Assembly (NCBI RefSeq): GCF_007747995.1
Contig: NZ_CP036276.1
Coordinates: 310,001 to 374,000, forward strand
DNA length: 64,000 nucleotides
Origin: Symmachiella dynata
GTDB lineage: Bacteria > Planctomycetota > Planctomycetia > Planctomycetales > Planctomycetaceae
Reading direction: 5' to 3'
Below are positions 35,621-44,794 of this stretch, piece after piece (positions within the stretch are counted from its first letter, which is position 1; every line of letters starts with the position of its first letter). Made by a program: the position numbers and the translations under genes. The notes under the pieces are model-generated. The model saw only the letters and a list, made by a program, of their open reading frames with translations, was not told where the DNA came from and did no database searches.

Positions 35621-38600
35621 TCAATCGTCGTCCGCATCTGCCAACTTTGTATCCCAACCGACGACTTGTTCCGAGAATTCCAGCATGCTGATTGTGATCT
35701 TTGGCAGCGTGACGGGGGTGACCGGGGCGTCGAGGTCGAAGTGGTCTGGCTGTTCCATCTTGGCGACCTCGTTCTCCAAGCTGTACAGCCAGGGCGGAAT
35801 GTCCATTGCCGAACCGGTTGTGCTTTCCAAGTAGTCGTCGACCTTTTCGCTCAGCGTTTCAAAGGACGCCGAGGGCGTTTGCAGCCGCGCTGCTTCGATC
35901 GCTTCGGGCACGAGCGCCAAAATTCGGTCCAACGTGAGCGGCTTAATGAACCGTTCATTCAGCCGGTCTCGCAAACTCGGCAGTTTGATGCTGCACGCGC
36001 GCTCCAGCCGCGCCAGATTTCGCAAAAACGTTTCTGAAAGCGTTTCGGTTTTAATGCGGAACACATCCTGCCAAATCTCCGCCGCCTCAATCGCGCCTTC
36101 ACGGGCCAGTGCTTCGTGCACGATGGCCACCGGCGTCAGATCCCACGCCTTGCGGTCGTAATCGGCTTCCAATCGCAGGAACGCCAACAGCTGATAAATG
36201 TTTTCGCCGTAGTCCGATTGCGTGGTTGTGCTGTTGTATTCGATAAAGCGTTCGTACTTGTCCTGCAAACAGCGAAGGATGATTTCCAAGCAATCAGATG
36301 CGTCTTCCCGATCCAATTCGCCGCTGGAAAGATCCTCTACCAATCGCATCGGATTGAGTGGATCGTCGTCCTCTTCCAGCATGTCCAGGTACGATTCGAC
36401 TCCTTGACGCAAGATCGCGCGGATGCCCCCCAAGGTCAGATTGCCGCCGTAAAATAGATCCTGACCATATCGGCGGATAAACCATTTGACCTCGGACCAA
36501 GCCACACGGTCGTTCAGCGCTTCGACGGTGGAAATCCGCATCGTGCTACTGTGGTCCAGCCACAGTTCCAGATAGTACTCGCCGATTTCACCGACCGATT
36601 GAATCAACTGCTCGTCGGTGAATTTTCCGTTTTCCCAATCTTCGGAACTCCGGATCACGCAGCTCAGCGAATTTCGCAAGGCGGCTGAAAACAACCCGGC
36701 GAATTCCGTGACCGTCACACCGGCGCGATTGCTGCGGCGCTCCATCAATTGCGCTGTCTTGAGCGTATGCCACGTTTCGCGCAACAAACCCAGTCGCGGC
36801 AACTGCTCCAACAGAAATTGAATCGCTGATTGCAGCGTCCGCACGCGGGCGATCGCCAGCGGATCTCCTCCTTCGTGCAGTGGTACATACAACAGCGGTC
36901 GCCGCGAGATCGCTTTGAGGAAAGGCGGCAGCAACGCTTGGGTCTGCGCGACGTCGGAACGGAAAATAGCGCGGTACAACGGAACGGCCGATTGCTCCCA
37001 ACCTTTCAAGACCGCTCCCGACGGTTTGTCCGGCAGGCAACTCAACAACGTCCGCGAGGAATCGCCGCATTTGCTGAAGACAATAATCAACATCCGCAAC
37101 AACTCAATCTTCATCTGCGACTGACGGTCGAATTCGATCAACGATTCTTGATCGCCCATCGGCAAGTCCGATTCCATGTCGGAAACCGATTCAATGAGCA
37201 CTTTCAGGCCCTTGAGCAGCGCCGTGTCATGTTGCCGCCAATGCAGGATCGTCTCGCCCAACGTCTCGGCAAAATCAGCTGCATCGTCGTCGGTCGGTGA
37301 CATGGCGGACGACATATTCGCCGCCGCAATTTGCCGCAGATGCGACAGATTGGCCAAAAACACCAACCGGTCACGCAGTCCCGAACTCAGCGAATCAAAT
37401 TCGCTATCCCGCGAGAAAAGATCGTCGTCGACAGTGTCACCACTGCGGCCGTCGCGGGCGCTTTCTTTGAACGTCACATCCTCATAAGCCGCCTCGAAGA
37501 GATTTGCTTCTTCGTCCTCGTCGTCGTCACCTTCGAGGTCCTCAAGTTCCTCGTCGTCGAGCAGCATATGCTGTTCGCCGGCTATCGCTTCGTTAAACGA
37601 GGGAACAGACCAATATGCGCCGGCGTTGGCTTCGAGGTAATCGAAGAACTTTTGAATCTTTGGCCAGGCACGGCGGCTGGTTGCGGTGGGGTCTTCGTCT
37701 TCGAGCGGCGTGAGCACCATTTCCAACCAGCGTCCCGCCAAAATGTGAAACGAGTAGTTACCCGATTCGAGCGAAACGGTTTCCCCTTCGCTGAGCCACT
37801 GAATCAGCAGTCCCATCGATGCGACAATATCCCCTTTGTCCAACAAGGCCGAGACGACCAGCGCGTACGACTTGGGGGATTGAAAGCGTTCGACTTGCTG
37901 CCGCCAAAAGGCAATGTCGCCCGCCGATTCACCAGCCGTCCGCCATTCGGCCAAGACCTCTGCTACGTGCGACGCGGACTGCCAACTTTCCTGCCCCGAG
38001 ACGGGTGGCAAGTCGGCCACAGCTGTCGTGGCGTAGCGATCCCATTCGTCGGCCAAGTTGTGAAACTCCGTGGAGATCTTATCCAATGTTTCCCGGTCCC
38101 CGGCAGCGGCCGCCTCGCTCATCAACCGGGCGAACAAGCTGAAGACGCGGTCGACCAGATCGATCAACACGTCGACCCGCGGATCAACAATGCTGTCTTC
38201 CCGCGCGGTGAACAACGGAAACAAACCTTGAAAGCCGAGAATATTCCACGGGTCGACCAACGCGCCGCAACCAATTCCCCGGTGAATCAAATCCGGAATT
38301 TCCGCTGCCCGCTGAGCAGCCGCGGTGATGTCGTTATGATCCAAGTCAATATTGGCCGCCGTAATCGCGCACTGAATCTCGCATTCAATCCGCGCTGCCG
38401 AGGAAGGGATCGTATTCGCGTGCCGCATCGATTCTTCGGGATACCCCATCCGCGCATACAGCAGCGAGGTATGCACATGCTGCAGTTGCCGTGCTCCGTA
38501 ATCGGCGAGAAACAAATTCAAATGCTGCCGGACGCGTCCAAACGGTTGCCGGTGCACCCGGGCTTCGGCGATGATTTTCTCAGCCACCAGTCCGGAGAGG

Positions 38601-39613
38601 GACTCCATCAGCCGCGTATAAAACGCATCCCGTTGGCGCGCGACTTTGGGCAACAATGTCGTAAGGCTAATGTCTGAGCTATGCGTGTCGGGGCCGGCGC
38701 CGCTGATCGACGATGCCATCAACATCGTTCCACACAACGCCGCTGCCGCTTGATACAGCGCCTCTTCTTCGGTCATGTCCTCGGCTTGCTCGATCCAATC
38801 GACCAAGGCATCGACAACAATTTGCCGCACGATAAAACGATGGTACAACCCTTTGTTATCGATGCAGTGCGGATCCCATTCGCCGAACGTGTAATTCGTC
38901 CGTTTATAAACCGGATGGCTTTGATCGTACGCCCGCACATCGATGGCGACTTCTTGGAGTTGATCCAAATCGAAATAGGCGTCTCGCAACAAGGCCGGCG
39001 GCGAAGCCCGCAAGATATCGAGTGTGGTCTGGATCAACTTCTGGTATTTGCCAACAGCAACGCCCGCCTGTTGAATATAAATCGGGACTGGGCGAAACCG
39101 CTCATGCGGATACGGCTGCATCCTGCGGCCCGATTCCAGAACCGCAATCGGACGATGCCCGATGAAGTCGTTCAGTTGCTTCAATGCGCCTGCGACAATC
39201 CGATCGGTTTCATCCCAAGGCGGACCTTGCGCCAACGTGGCTTCGAACAGCCGCGCCAGAAAAAAGGGCTGCTGCAAGGCGCCGTCGGGCAAATGGAATA
39301 ATAAATCCCGATGGTATCGGCGATATTCCGGAGCGACTTCGTCGAAGACCAGCTTCAAGACCGCTTCGACCTGCCCCGTGTCGGCAAAGGCCGCCGACTG
39401 TCCCTCTGCCTTGCGCAAATATTCACCGAGCAGAACCCGCAGACGATTCCACGGAAACTCCGTATCGATCCAGCCGTGCAGCCGATTCAGTGCGCTGTGA
39501 AAACCGGGGTCGGGATTTCCAGCGGAAAAATTTAGATATCCCAGCAGAACTTGTAAGTCTGCTGCGACCTCTTGAGGAATCGCGGTCGAGGATCGGGCAG
39601 CTTTTCGAGCCAT
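35621..39613 (-). CDS. Very large conserved-looking protein of unknown function (1330 aa)
   Basis: The frame is uninterrupted for 1330 codons with normal codon use for this genome. The protein has no signal peptide or clear membrane helix and appears almost wholly alpha-helical, with irregular repeat-like segments (QLQHVHTSLLYARMGYPEES, AAQRAAEIPDLIHRG) that recall TPR/SHNi-TPR solenoids. Around residue 680-710 there is a highly acidic linker (DDEELEDLEGDDDEDEEANL) that splits the protein into two halves. I recognise no catalytic motif. The start ATG at 39613 gives MARKAARSSTAIPQEVAADL. It stands alone between convergent and divergent genes. It may be a planctomycete-specific scaffold, but that is inference. 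Confidence 0.8.
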   Translation of the reverse strand: MARKAARSSTAIPQEVAADLQVLLGYLNFSAGNPDPGFHSALNRLHGWIDTEFPWNRLRVLLGEYLRKAEGQSAAFADTGQVEAVLKLVFDEVAPEYRRYHRDLLFHLPDGALQQPFFLARLFEATLAQGPPWDETDRIVAGALKQLNDFIGHRPIAVLESGRRMQPYPHERFRPVPIYIQQAGVAVGKYQKLIQTTLDILRASPPALLRDAYFDLDQLQEVAIDVRAYDQSHPVYKRTNYTFGEWDPHCIDNKGLYHRFIVRQIVVDALVDWIEQAEDMTEEEALYQAAAALCGTMLMASSISGAGPDTHSSDISLTTLLPKVARQRDAFYTRLMESLSGLVAEKIIAEARVHRQPFGRVRQHLNLFLADYGARQLQHVHTSLLYARMGYPEESMRHANTIPSSAARIECEIQCAITAANIDLDHNDITAAAQRAAEIPDLIHRGIGCGALVDPWNILGFQGLFPLFTAREDSIVDPRVDVLIDLVDRVFSLFARLMSEAAAAGDRETLDKISTEFHNLADEWDRYATTAVADLPPVSGQESWQSASHVAEVLAEWRTAGESAGDIAFWRQQVERFQSPKSYALVVSALLDKGDIVASMGLLIQWLSEGETVSLESGNYSFHILAGRWLEMVLTPLEDEDPTATSRRAWPKIQKFFDYLEANAGAYWSVPSFNEAIAGEQHMLLDDEELEDLEGDDDEDEEANLFEAAYEDVTFKESARDGRSGDTVDDDLFSRDSEFDSLSSGLRDRLVFLANLSHLRQIAAANMSSAMSPTDDDAADFAETLGETILHWRQHDTALLKGLKVLIESVSDMESDLPMGDQESLIEFDRQSQMKIELLRMLIIVFSKCGDSSRTLLSCLPDKPSGAVLKGWEQSAVPLYRAIFRSDVAQTQALLPPFLKAISRRPLLYVPLHEGGDPLAIARVRTLQSAIQFLLEQLPRLGLLRETWHTLKTAQLMERRSNRAGVTVTEFAGLFSAALRNSLSCVIRSSEDWENGKFTDEQLIQSVGEIGEYYLELWLDHSSTMRISTVEALNDRVAWSEVKWFIRRYGQDLFYGGNLTLGGIRAILRQGVESYLDMLEEDDDPLNPMRLVEDLSSGELDREDASDCLEIILRCLQDKYERFIEYNSTTTQSDYGENIYQLLAFLRLEADYDRKAWDLTPVAIVHEALAREGAIEAAEIWQDVFRIKTETLSETFLRNLARLERACSIKLPSLRDRLNERFIKPLTLDRILALVPEAIEAARLQTPSASFETLSEKVDDYLESTTGSAMDIPPWLYSLENEVAKMEQPDHFDLDAPVTPVTLPKITISMLEFSEQVVGWDTKLADADDD

Positions 39614-40057
39614 CGGAAGTTTTGAATTCTCATCATACAGTGAAAGCAGTTGGTCTATTGCGCATTATCTCGCTGCGCCTTAGTAGAGCAACCGCGTCGG
39701 CATTTGAAAACCCCGACGCCCGGTCCGTGGGTGTGCATGGAGACGATGCAGTTTTCAGCATGTCACACCGACGTCTTCGGGGCAATGCTACCGCACAAAT
39801 GCCCAAACCGTAGGGTGTTTTTGAAATCATGCCACCTAGTTTGAGACAAAATGACCGAAAACGGTTCGGATCGGCCCGCAGGCGTAAATCGTTCCGGTTT
39901 TCCCTTTTCCGTAGCCTCATGGTTGGGTTTCCCAGCGTGATCCGATTAGAATCAAGATTGCCAGTTATTGCCAAACACGCCGGTGTCGACAGGTTCCGCG
40001 GGTCAATCATCCGTACTCGTCTTCGCCGATTCACTATTTTTTCGAGGGCGAGTCAAC
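39614..40057. other. Intergenic stretch without recognised gene
   Basis: About 440 bp between the divergent 1330-residue gene and the UspA gene. Only shadow frames occur. It must contain promoters for both, but no clear hexamer pair was found. Confidence 0.4.
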
Positions 40058-40522
40058 ATGATTAACCTCAAACGTATTCTCGTGGCGACTGACTTTAGCG
40101 AACACTCCAACGTCGCCGTCAAGTACGCCACCGCATTAGCACAGGCCTTTGACAGCGAAGTGATTCTGTGCCACGTCGTCGAGGCGCCCGATTTGATTTC
40201 GCAAATCCCGCCAACCGGCGAAGGCTATTTTCCGCCGAACTTCCAAGAACAACAGCGGAAAGCGGCGGAGGAAGAATGCGCCAAAATCATCACCGACTCC
40301 GGCATCAAAAACGGCCGGTCGTTGATTGTGGAAGGGAGCGCCTTCTTCGAGGTGATCCGAGCTGCCAAAGCCGAAGACGTGGATCTGATCATCGTTGGGA
40401 CACACGGTCGCGGCGCGATCGCACATGTGCTGCTCGGTTCGGTGGCGGAAAAAATCGTCCGCAAAGCCCCGTGTCCGGTCTTGACCGTCCGCGAGGGAGA
40501 ACACGAGTTCGTCCTGCCCTAA
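40058..40522 (+). CDS. Universal stress protein, UspA family
   Basis: This 154-residue single-domain Usp protein starts MINLKRILVATDFSEHSNVA and has the ATP-binding motif of the family, G-x2-G-x9-G-(S/T), in GTHGRGAIAHVLLGSVAEKI. It ends with RKAPCPVLTVRE. These features indicate the ATP-binding UspFG/MJ0577 type. ATG at 40058, preceded by GAGGGCGAG, gives the normal N-terminus; the track-length extension to 39968 is not supported. It lies 128 bp upstream of the Nramp-like gene on the same strand with two hairpins between, so cotranscription is uncertain. Confidence 0.9.
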   Translation: MINLKRILVATDFSEHSNVAVKYATALAQAFDSEVILCHVVEAPDLISQIPPTGEGYFPPNFQEQQRKAAEEECAKIITDSGIKNGRSLIVEGSAFFEVIRAAKAEDVDLIIVGTHGRGAIAHVLLGSVAEKIVRKAPCPVLTVREGEHEFVLP

Positions 40523-40531
40523 TGCTGCATG

Positions 40532-40602
40532 AGCCCTCGGAGGACCCGAGGGCTGGAGACAAGTTCGCCGCTTGAACTCCTGAACCCCCGGTTTTGCTGG
40601 GG
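40532..40602. repeat. Two adjacent hairpins (AGCCCTCGG/CCGAGGGCT and CCCCCGG/TGGGGG)
   Basis: AGCCCTCGG (40532-40540) pairs perfectly with CCGAGGGCT (40546-40554). A second hairpin is formed by CCCCCGG and TGGGGG around 40585-40602. Neither has a T-run. Such paired hairpins between genes are common in planctomycetes. Confidence 0.65.
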
Positions 40603-40650
40603 GACCGTTTATGGAACTTGAATGACTCAACCGCCACAAGCGAGCTGAAT

Positions 40651-42639
40651 ATGTCTGAGACGCCGCAATTCTCCACCGATGACGTGACCGAACTCGATGC
40701 CGGCAAAAGAAAAGTCCCCAAAGACCAAATGCCGGGCGTTGCCAATATGCCCGCCTGGAATGTGGGGGAATTGATCGACGCCCCCAAATTCGGTTGGAGG
40801 CAGTGGACGTTGTTGCTCGGGCCGGGTTTGCTGATGGGGGGCTCGGCGATCGGTGGCGGCGAGTGGCTGATGGGGCCATTGGTGACTGCGAAATACGGCG
40901 GCAGCCTGCTATGGTTAGCGACGCTCAGTATCCTGGGCCAAGTGATCTACAACTTGGAGATCAGCCGTTACACGCTGTATACCGGCGAGCCGATTTTCAC
41001 CGGCAAATTCCGCATGGTGCCCGGCCCCACGTTTTGGGTCTTCATCTATCTGCTGCTCGATTTTGGCTCGGTGTTTCCCTATCTGGCAGCCAACGCAGCG
41101 ACACCGCTGGCGGCCGTCATTCTGGGGCATATTCCCGATCCCGAAAACGTCGTCTATGAACGGCATCTTCTCAAGTACTTAGGTTATGGGATTTTTCTGG
41201 CAGCCATGATTCCTTTGGTCTTTGGCGGAAAAATCTACAACTCTCTCAAGGCGCTGATGACGTTCAAGATCGTGACCGTGATGGGCTTTTTGATCGTCTT
41301 GGGCATGTTCTATTCTCACACCGCCACCTGGGTCGACATCTTCGGCGGCTTTGTCAAATTCGGCAACCTCCCCATCCGTCGCGGAGAAGATCTCAACCAC
41401 AATGGAAAACTCGACCCCGGCGAAGACTGGGACCACGACGGGCGACTCGACGTCAAGGAACCGATGCTCAAACCGTTGTTGGATTCTGATGGTGATGGAA
41501 AACCAGATGCAACGGACATCTATGAAACCGGCAAGCCCGACAACATGGTCACCATCCAACAAGGGGACGAAACGGTCTATTGGCCCGACTTGGACAAGGA
41601 CGGAAAACCGGATAAGACGGTGATGCTCGACACCAACAACGACGACGTGCCGGATACCGAATTTCCGCTCGATGCGGATCAAGACGGAAAATTGGACACA
41701 TTTGTTGACATCGACGGGCCGAACAAAGATGGCCACGTGACTCGCGATGGCGACAATGTCGCCAACATTTTCACCACGCTGTATCGCGGCGAACCGATGC
41801 CCGATATCGACTGGTCGATGATCGCGTTTCTGTCGGCGCTGGTGGCGATTTCCGGTTCGGGTGGACTGTCGAACACTCCGGTCAGCAATTACACCCGCGA
41901 CCAAGGTTGGGGCATGGGGCACCTTGTCGGCGCTATTCCCAGCGTGGTCGGCGGCCAGGACCTGGAACTCTCGCACGAGGGAACCGTCTTTGTCGTCAAC
42001 GACGAAAGCCTGCCTCGCTGGAAGCGTTGGTACAAACACATTCTCCGCGACCAACTCGTCGTCTGGATGCCGGCATGCTTCTTTGGGTTGGCACTGCCCA
42101 GTATGCTCTCGGTACAATTTCTACCGCGGGGCGCCGTCATCGACGACCAATGGACGGCCGCCGGGATGACCGCCGGAGCTGTGCAGGACGCGGTCGGCGG
42201 CACGCTGGGGCAATTGGCTTGGTTTATGACGCTGTTCTGCGGATTTCTGGTATTGGCGCCCAGCATGGCCACCTCAGCGGATGGTGTGATTCGCCGCTGG
42301 GTCGATGTCTTCTGGACCTCCAGTCCGCGACTTCACAAAGTCGAACCCAAGCATATCCGTTACGTCTATTTTGCTGTGCTTACGGTGTATGCGACCTTCG
42401 GAATGATCATGTTGACCCTCGGCAAACCAGTCACGCTGTTGTTGATCGCGACGACGATCTTCAACTTCGCTTTAGGTTTCAGTTGTTGGCACACCTTGTG
42501 GTTGAACCTGGTGCTGTTACCCCAACAAATCCGTCCCGGTTGGTTCGCCCGCATCACGTTGTTCTTGTCGGGCTGTTTCTTCTGGACGGTCGCCACCATC
42601 TCCGCCACGATCACCCTACAAAAGTTTGGCTTGTTGTAG
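40651..42639 (+). CDS. Nramp-related transporter with inserted calcium-loop repeats
   Basis: This 662-residue polytopic membrane protein is related to the Nramp family. The first helix reads LLLGPGLLMGGSAIGGGEWL, in which the canonical DPGN metal motif is replaced by GGGEW. About ten helices are visible. Between about residues 245 and 380 an aspartate-rich insert carries at least six EF-hand-like loops of the thrombospondin type 3/dockerin kind: DLNHNGKLDPGEDWDHDGRL, DSDGDGKPDATD, DLDKDGKPD, DTNNDDVPD and DADQDGKLD. Normal Nramp proteins are about 400-450 residues without this insert. ATG at 40651 is favoured over a TTG at 40594. The transported ion is unknown; the insert probably binds calcium outside the membrane. 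Confidence 0.8.
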   Translation: MSETPQFSTDDVTELDAGKRKVPKDQMPGVANMPAWNVGELIDAPKFGWRQWTLLLGPGLLMGGSAIGGGEWLMGPLVTAKYGGSLLWLATLSILGQVIYNLEISRYTLYTGEPIFTGKFRMVPGPTFWVFIYLLLDFGSVFPYLAANAATPLAAVILGHIPDPENVVYERHLLKYLGYGIFLAAMIPLVFGGKIYNSLKALMTFKIVTVMGFLIVLGMFYSHTATWVDIFGGFVKFGNLPIRRGEDLNHNGKLDPGEDWDHDGRLDVKEPMLKPLLDSDGDGKPDATDIYETGKPDNMVTIQQGDETVYWPDLDKDGKPDKTVMLDTNNDDVPDTEFPLDADQDGKLDTFVDIDGPNKDGHVTRDGDNVANIFTTLYRGEPMPDIDWSMIAFLSALVAISGSGGLSNTPVSNYTRDQGWGMGHLVGAIPSVVGGQDLELSHEGTVFVVNDESLPRWKRWYKHILRDQLVVWMPACFFGLALPSMLSVQFLPRGAVIDDQWTAAGMTAGAVQDAVGGTLGQLAWFMTLFCGFLVLAPSMATSADGVIRRWVDVFWTSSPRLHKVEPKHIRYVYFAVLTVYATFGMIMLTLGKPVTLLLIATTIFNFALGFSCWHTLWLNLVLLPQQIRPGWFARITLFLSGCFFWTVATISATITLQKFGLL

Positions 42640-42649
42640 AATAGGGTGG

Positions 42650-42732
42650 CTGGGGACAGACGAAGTCTGCCCCCAGTTCATGAGGCGTAGGTATATCAAA
42701 CGACCTGACGTCATGCACAGCATGACCTACGC
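42650..42732. repeat. Composite repeat: GACGAAGTC hairpin plus GTCATGCACAGCATGAC palindrome
   Basis: The first half (42650-42676) is a hairpin CTGGGG-A-CAGAC-GAA-GTCTG-C-CCCCAG related to 10120-10147. The second (42710-42726) is the GTCATGC-ACA-GCATGAC palindrome, enclosed by GCGTAGG (42685) and CCTACGC (42726-42732). It fills the gap between convergent genes. Confidence 0.75.
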
Positions 42733-42749
42733 AACATGCGAAATGCCGT

Positions 42750-43808
42750 TTAAGCAGGCAAGACGTCATTCAGTACGCTCTTGCCTCGCAAGCCCAGCAG
42801 TGAATCGTTTTGATGCGCGTGGTCGGCGTATTCGGGATGCTTCAGCAGTGCGGCATGCAACTGCGGGAGATTGTAATACGGCACCGACGGGAACAAATGG
42901 TGGTCCAGGTGGTAGCCCACATTGTGCGGCGCGAATAACAATCGCTCCACCGGTCCTGCGGCGAAGTTGCGTGACATGTTCAAATCATGTTCACCTTCCA
43001 ACCCAAAATGCTCAGCGATACTCCGCAATCGCAAAATCACGGGCAGAATCGTAAAGGCCGGCAGGTACCACAACAACAGCACGGGCACCCACATGCCGGT
43101 GACCGTCACAGCTGTGGCCAACAAGACGTAATAGCACAACTTGCCCCAGGGGCGCGGCTTAGCTTCGTCCGCTTTGGGCTTTTGGCTGGAGAGATCACCG
43201 ATGGCTTTGAGCATGTCCAAAAATCCGCCGCCGCACAGATCGCGCGCCAGCAATTTGGCCAATGCCCAACGGGTCTTGGGAAACTCCCATTCCGGTTTGC
43301 CTTCTTTGCGAGTCCAGTCCGGGTCGTCGTCGGTGTTCAGATGACTGTGATGCGCCAAGTGGTTGGCCCGGTACCCTTCGGTCGAAACCAACACCGGCCA
43401 GGCCAACAACCAATTGCTCAGTCGGTCATTCCAACGGCGGCTGGAAACAATACGAAAATGCGATGCATCATGCATGATGATCAACAACGCATGCTGTCGC
43501 GCCGCAATCAGAATCGCGCAGCCAACCCATACCAATGGATGTGGAAACATGATTGCTGCCGTAAAGCAGGCGGCGATCATTGCCCAGTCACAAGCGATCG
43601 CCGCTAGGCCTCGCCCGGGAGTGAGTTTTGACAATTCGCGCAGGCGCTGGCGAAACTCATCCGTAAGGCGGATTTCTCCCGGCGAGACGGCGTCTGTCTC
43701 GCCGCGGGTTTGCGTTTGACCGGAGAGGATTTCCTGCATCTCAGTCGCGGCAAGCTCGTGCGTTTCTGCCAGTTGTGTTGCTTGATCGTCGTTCGTGGTT
43801 GTGGACAT
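42750..43808 (-). CDS. Membrane fatty acid desaturase
   Basis: This 352-residue integral membrane di-iron desaturase has three histidine boxes: HDASH (residues 113-117), HLAHH (150-154) and HLDHH (300-304, in NVGYHLDHHLFPSVPYYNLP). Membrane helices lie around residues 70-110 and 225-265. It introduces a double bond or hydroxyl group into an acyl chain. ATG at 43808 is supported by GGGAG eight bases upstream and lies only 14 bp after the ThiF-like gene, so it is the last gene of the eight-gene FeeM operon. In that context it probably acts on the N-acyl chain or its precursor, but a general membrane-lipid desaturase is possible. The first 60 residues are a polar extension. Confidence 0.9.
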   Translation of the reverse strand: MSTTTNDDQATQLAETHELAATEMQEILSGQTQTRGETDAVSPGEIRLTDEFRQRLRELSKLTPGRGLAAIACDWAMIAACFTAAIMFPHPLVWVGCAILIAARQHALLIIMHDASHFRIVSSRRWNDRLSNWLLAWPVLVSTEGYRANHLAHHSHLNTDDDPDWTRKEGKPEWEFPKTRWALAKLLARDLCGGGFLDMLKAIGDLSSQKPKADEAKPRPWGKLCYYVLLATAVTVTGMWVPVLLLWYLPAFTILPVILRLRSIAEHFGLEGEHDLNMSRNFAAGPVERLLFAPHNVGYHLDHHLFPSVPYYNLPQLHAALLKHPEYADHAHQNDSLLGLRGKSVLNDVLPA

Positions 43809-43822
43809 CGTCGTGACTCCCG

Positions 43823-44734
43823 TTAATCCAGTAGGCCCATTTTGCGAAACTGACGTTTCGCGAGCCACAGCTTGAGCCGTTGTTTAGGATGGCGATTGCC
43901 GCCGCGAAGCTTGCCATGCCGGAACTTCTGCAGCAATGCATCGAATTGGAAATAGTAGGGAGCCGCCTTGACCCGTCCCACACCGATCAAAATTTTTGTC
44001 ACTTCCGTCGCCGCCACGCCCGCGCACATTTGACAGGCCAGTCCCAGCGAGGGAATCGATTTATCCGTAAATTGTTCTTTGGTGACGTCCATGTATTTCA
44101 GGTACAGCGTATCGGGCGTCAACCCGCCGATGAAATTCAACATCTGCTCAAACGGCGTTTGCCCGTCATGCATGTCAAAATAGTCGTCAAAGCCAATGCC
44201 GCCCGGTTCAAACACCATCCAACCGATGCTGAATCCAAAGGGACCGGCGGTGACCACATGTGTTCCTTGTTCGGCCGCGACTTTGAACACCGTCCGTCGG
44301 ACGTCGGTTTTCAATAGGTCCATGCCGTCGAGCAGCACATCCACGCCGTCCAGGAATTCGTGACAGTTGTCCAAGGCGAGCGGGCGATGCCAGGCGTCGA
44401 TTTCGATTTCCGGATTGATGTCACGAGCGATTTTCGACATGACCTCGACCTTCGGTTCTCCTACAGTCGAAGCCTTGGCGCCGTATTGCCGGTTGGTGTT
44501 GGCCACGTCGTAATGATCGGGATCGGCGATACGAAACCGCGTGATCCCCAATCGCGCCAAGGTCGCTAGATGGCTCCCTCCCACGCCCCCCATGCCGGCA
44601 ATTGCCACACAACTGTTTCTGAGCTTTTGTTGCTGTTCGGGCGAGATCAATCCGCTATGCCGCGAAAACGCTTCGTCATATGACCAAGGTTGCGTCGCAT
44701 CGGTGATCGGGATCGCTTGAGTGGCTGCGGACAT
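43823..44734 (-). CDS. ThiF/E1-like adenylating enzyme
   Basis: This 303-residue protein has the E1-type nucleotide site VAIAGMGGVGGSHLATLARL (about residue 44), the N-x-NRQ loop in DPDHYDVANTNRQYGAKAST and the metal-binding aspartate in LLDGMDLLKTDVRR. Only one CxxC (LACQMCAGVAATE) is present near the C-terminus, so the second half of the usual ThiF/MoeB zinc site is missing. No ubiquitin-like ThiS/MoaD gene with a Gly-Gly tail lies nearby. E1-like proteins such as TcdA adenylate a small-molecule carboxylate, and this one may do likewise with an N-acyl amino acid. ATG at 44734 is the first ATG. It lies between the methyltransferase and the desaturase with gaps of 60 and 14 bp. Confidence 0.85.
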   Translation of the reverse strand: MSAATQAIPITDATQPWSYDEAFSRHSGLISPEQQQKLRNSCVAIAGMGGVGGSHLATLARLGITRFRIADPDHYDVANTNRQYGAKASTVGEPKVEVMSKIARDINPEIEIDAWHRPLALDNCHEFLDGVDVLLDGMDLLKTDVRRTVFKVAAEQGTHVVTAGPFGFSIGWMVFEPGGIGFDDYFDMHDGQTPFEQMLNFIGGLTPDTLYLKYMDVTKEQFTDKSIPSLGLACQMCAGVAATEVTKILIGVGRVKAAPYYFQFDALLQKFRHGKLRGGNRHPKQRLKLWLAKRQFRKMGLLD

Positions 44735-44794
44735 GTGTGTGATTTCATTCTTTGACTGAGGGTTGTCGACCAAGCGGCACGAATGTTCTGCGAA

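Noticed and set aside
37331-38677. 448-codon open frame on the plus strand
   Set aside because: It is antisense to the 1330-residue gene with biased composition and no recognisable motif.
41179-42117. 312-codon open frame on the minus strand
   Set aside because: It is antisense to the Nramp-related transporter; its histidine/valine-rich sequence mirrors the aspartate repeats on the coding strand.
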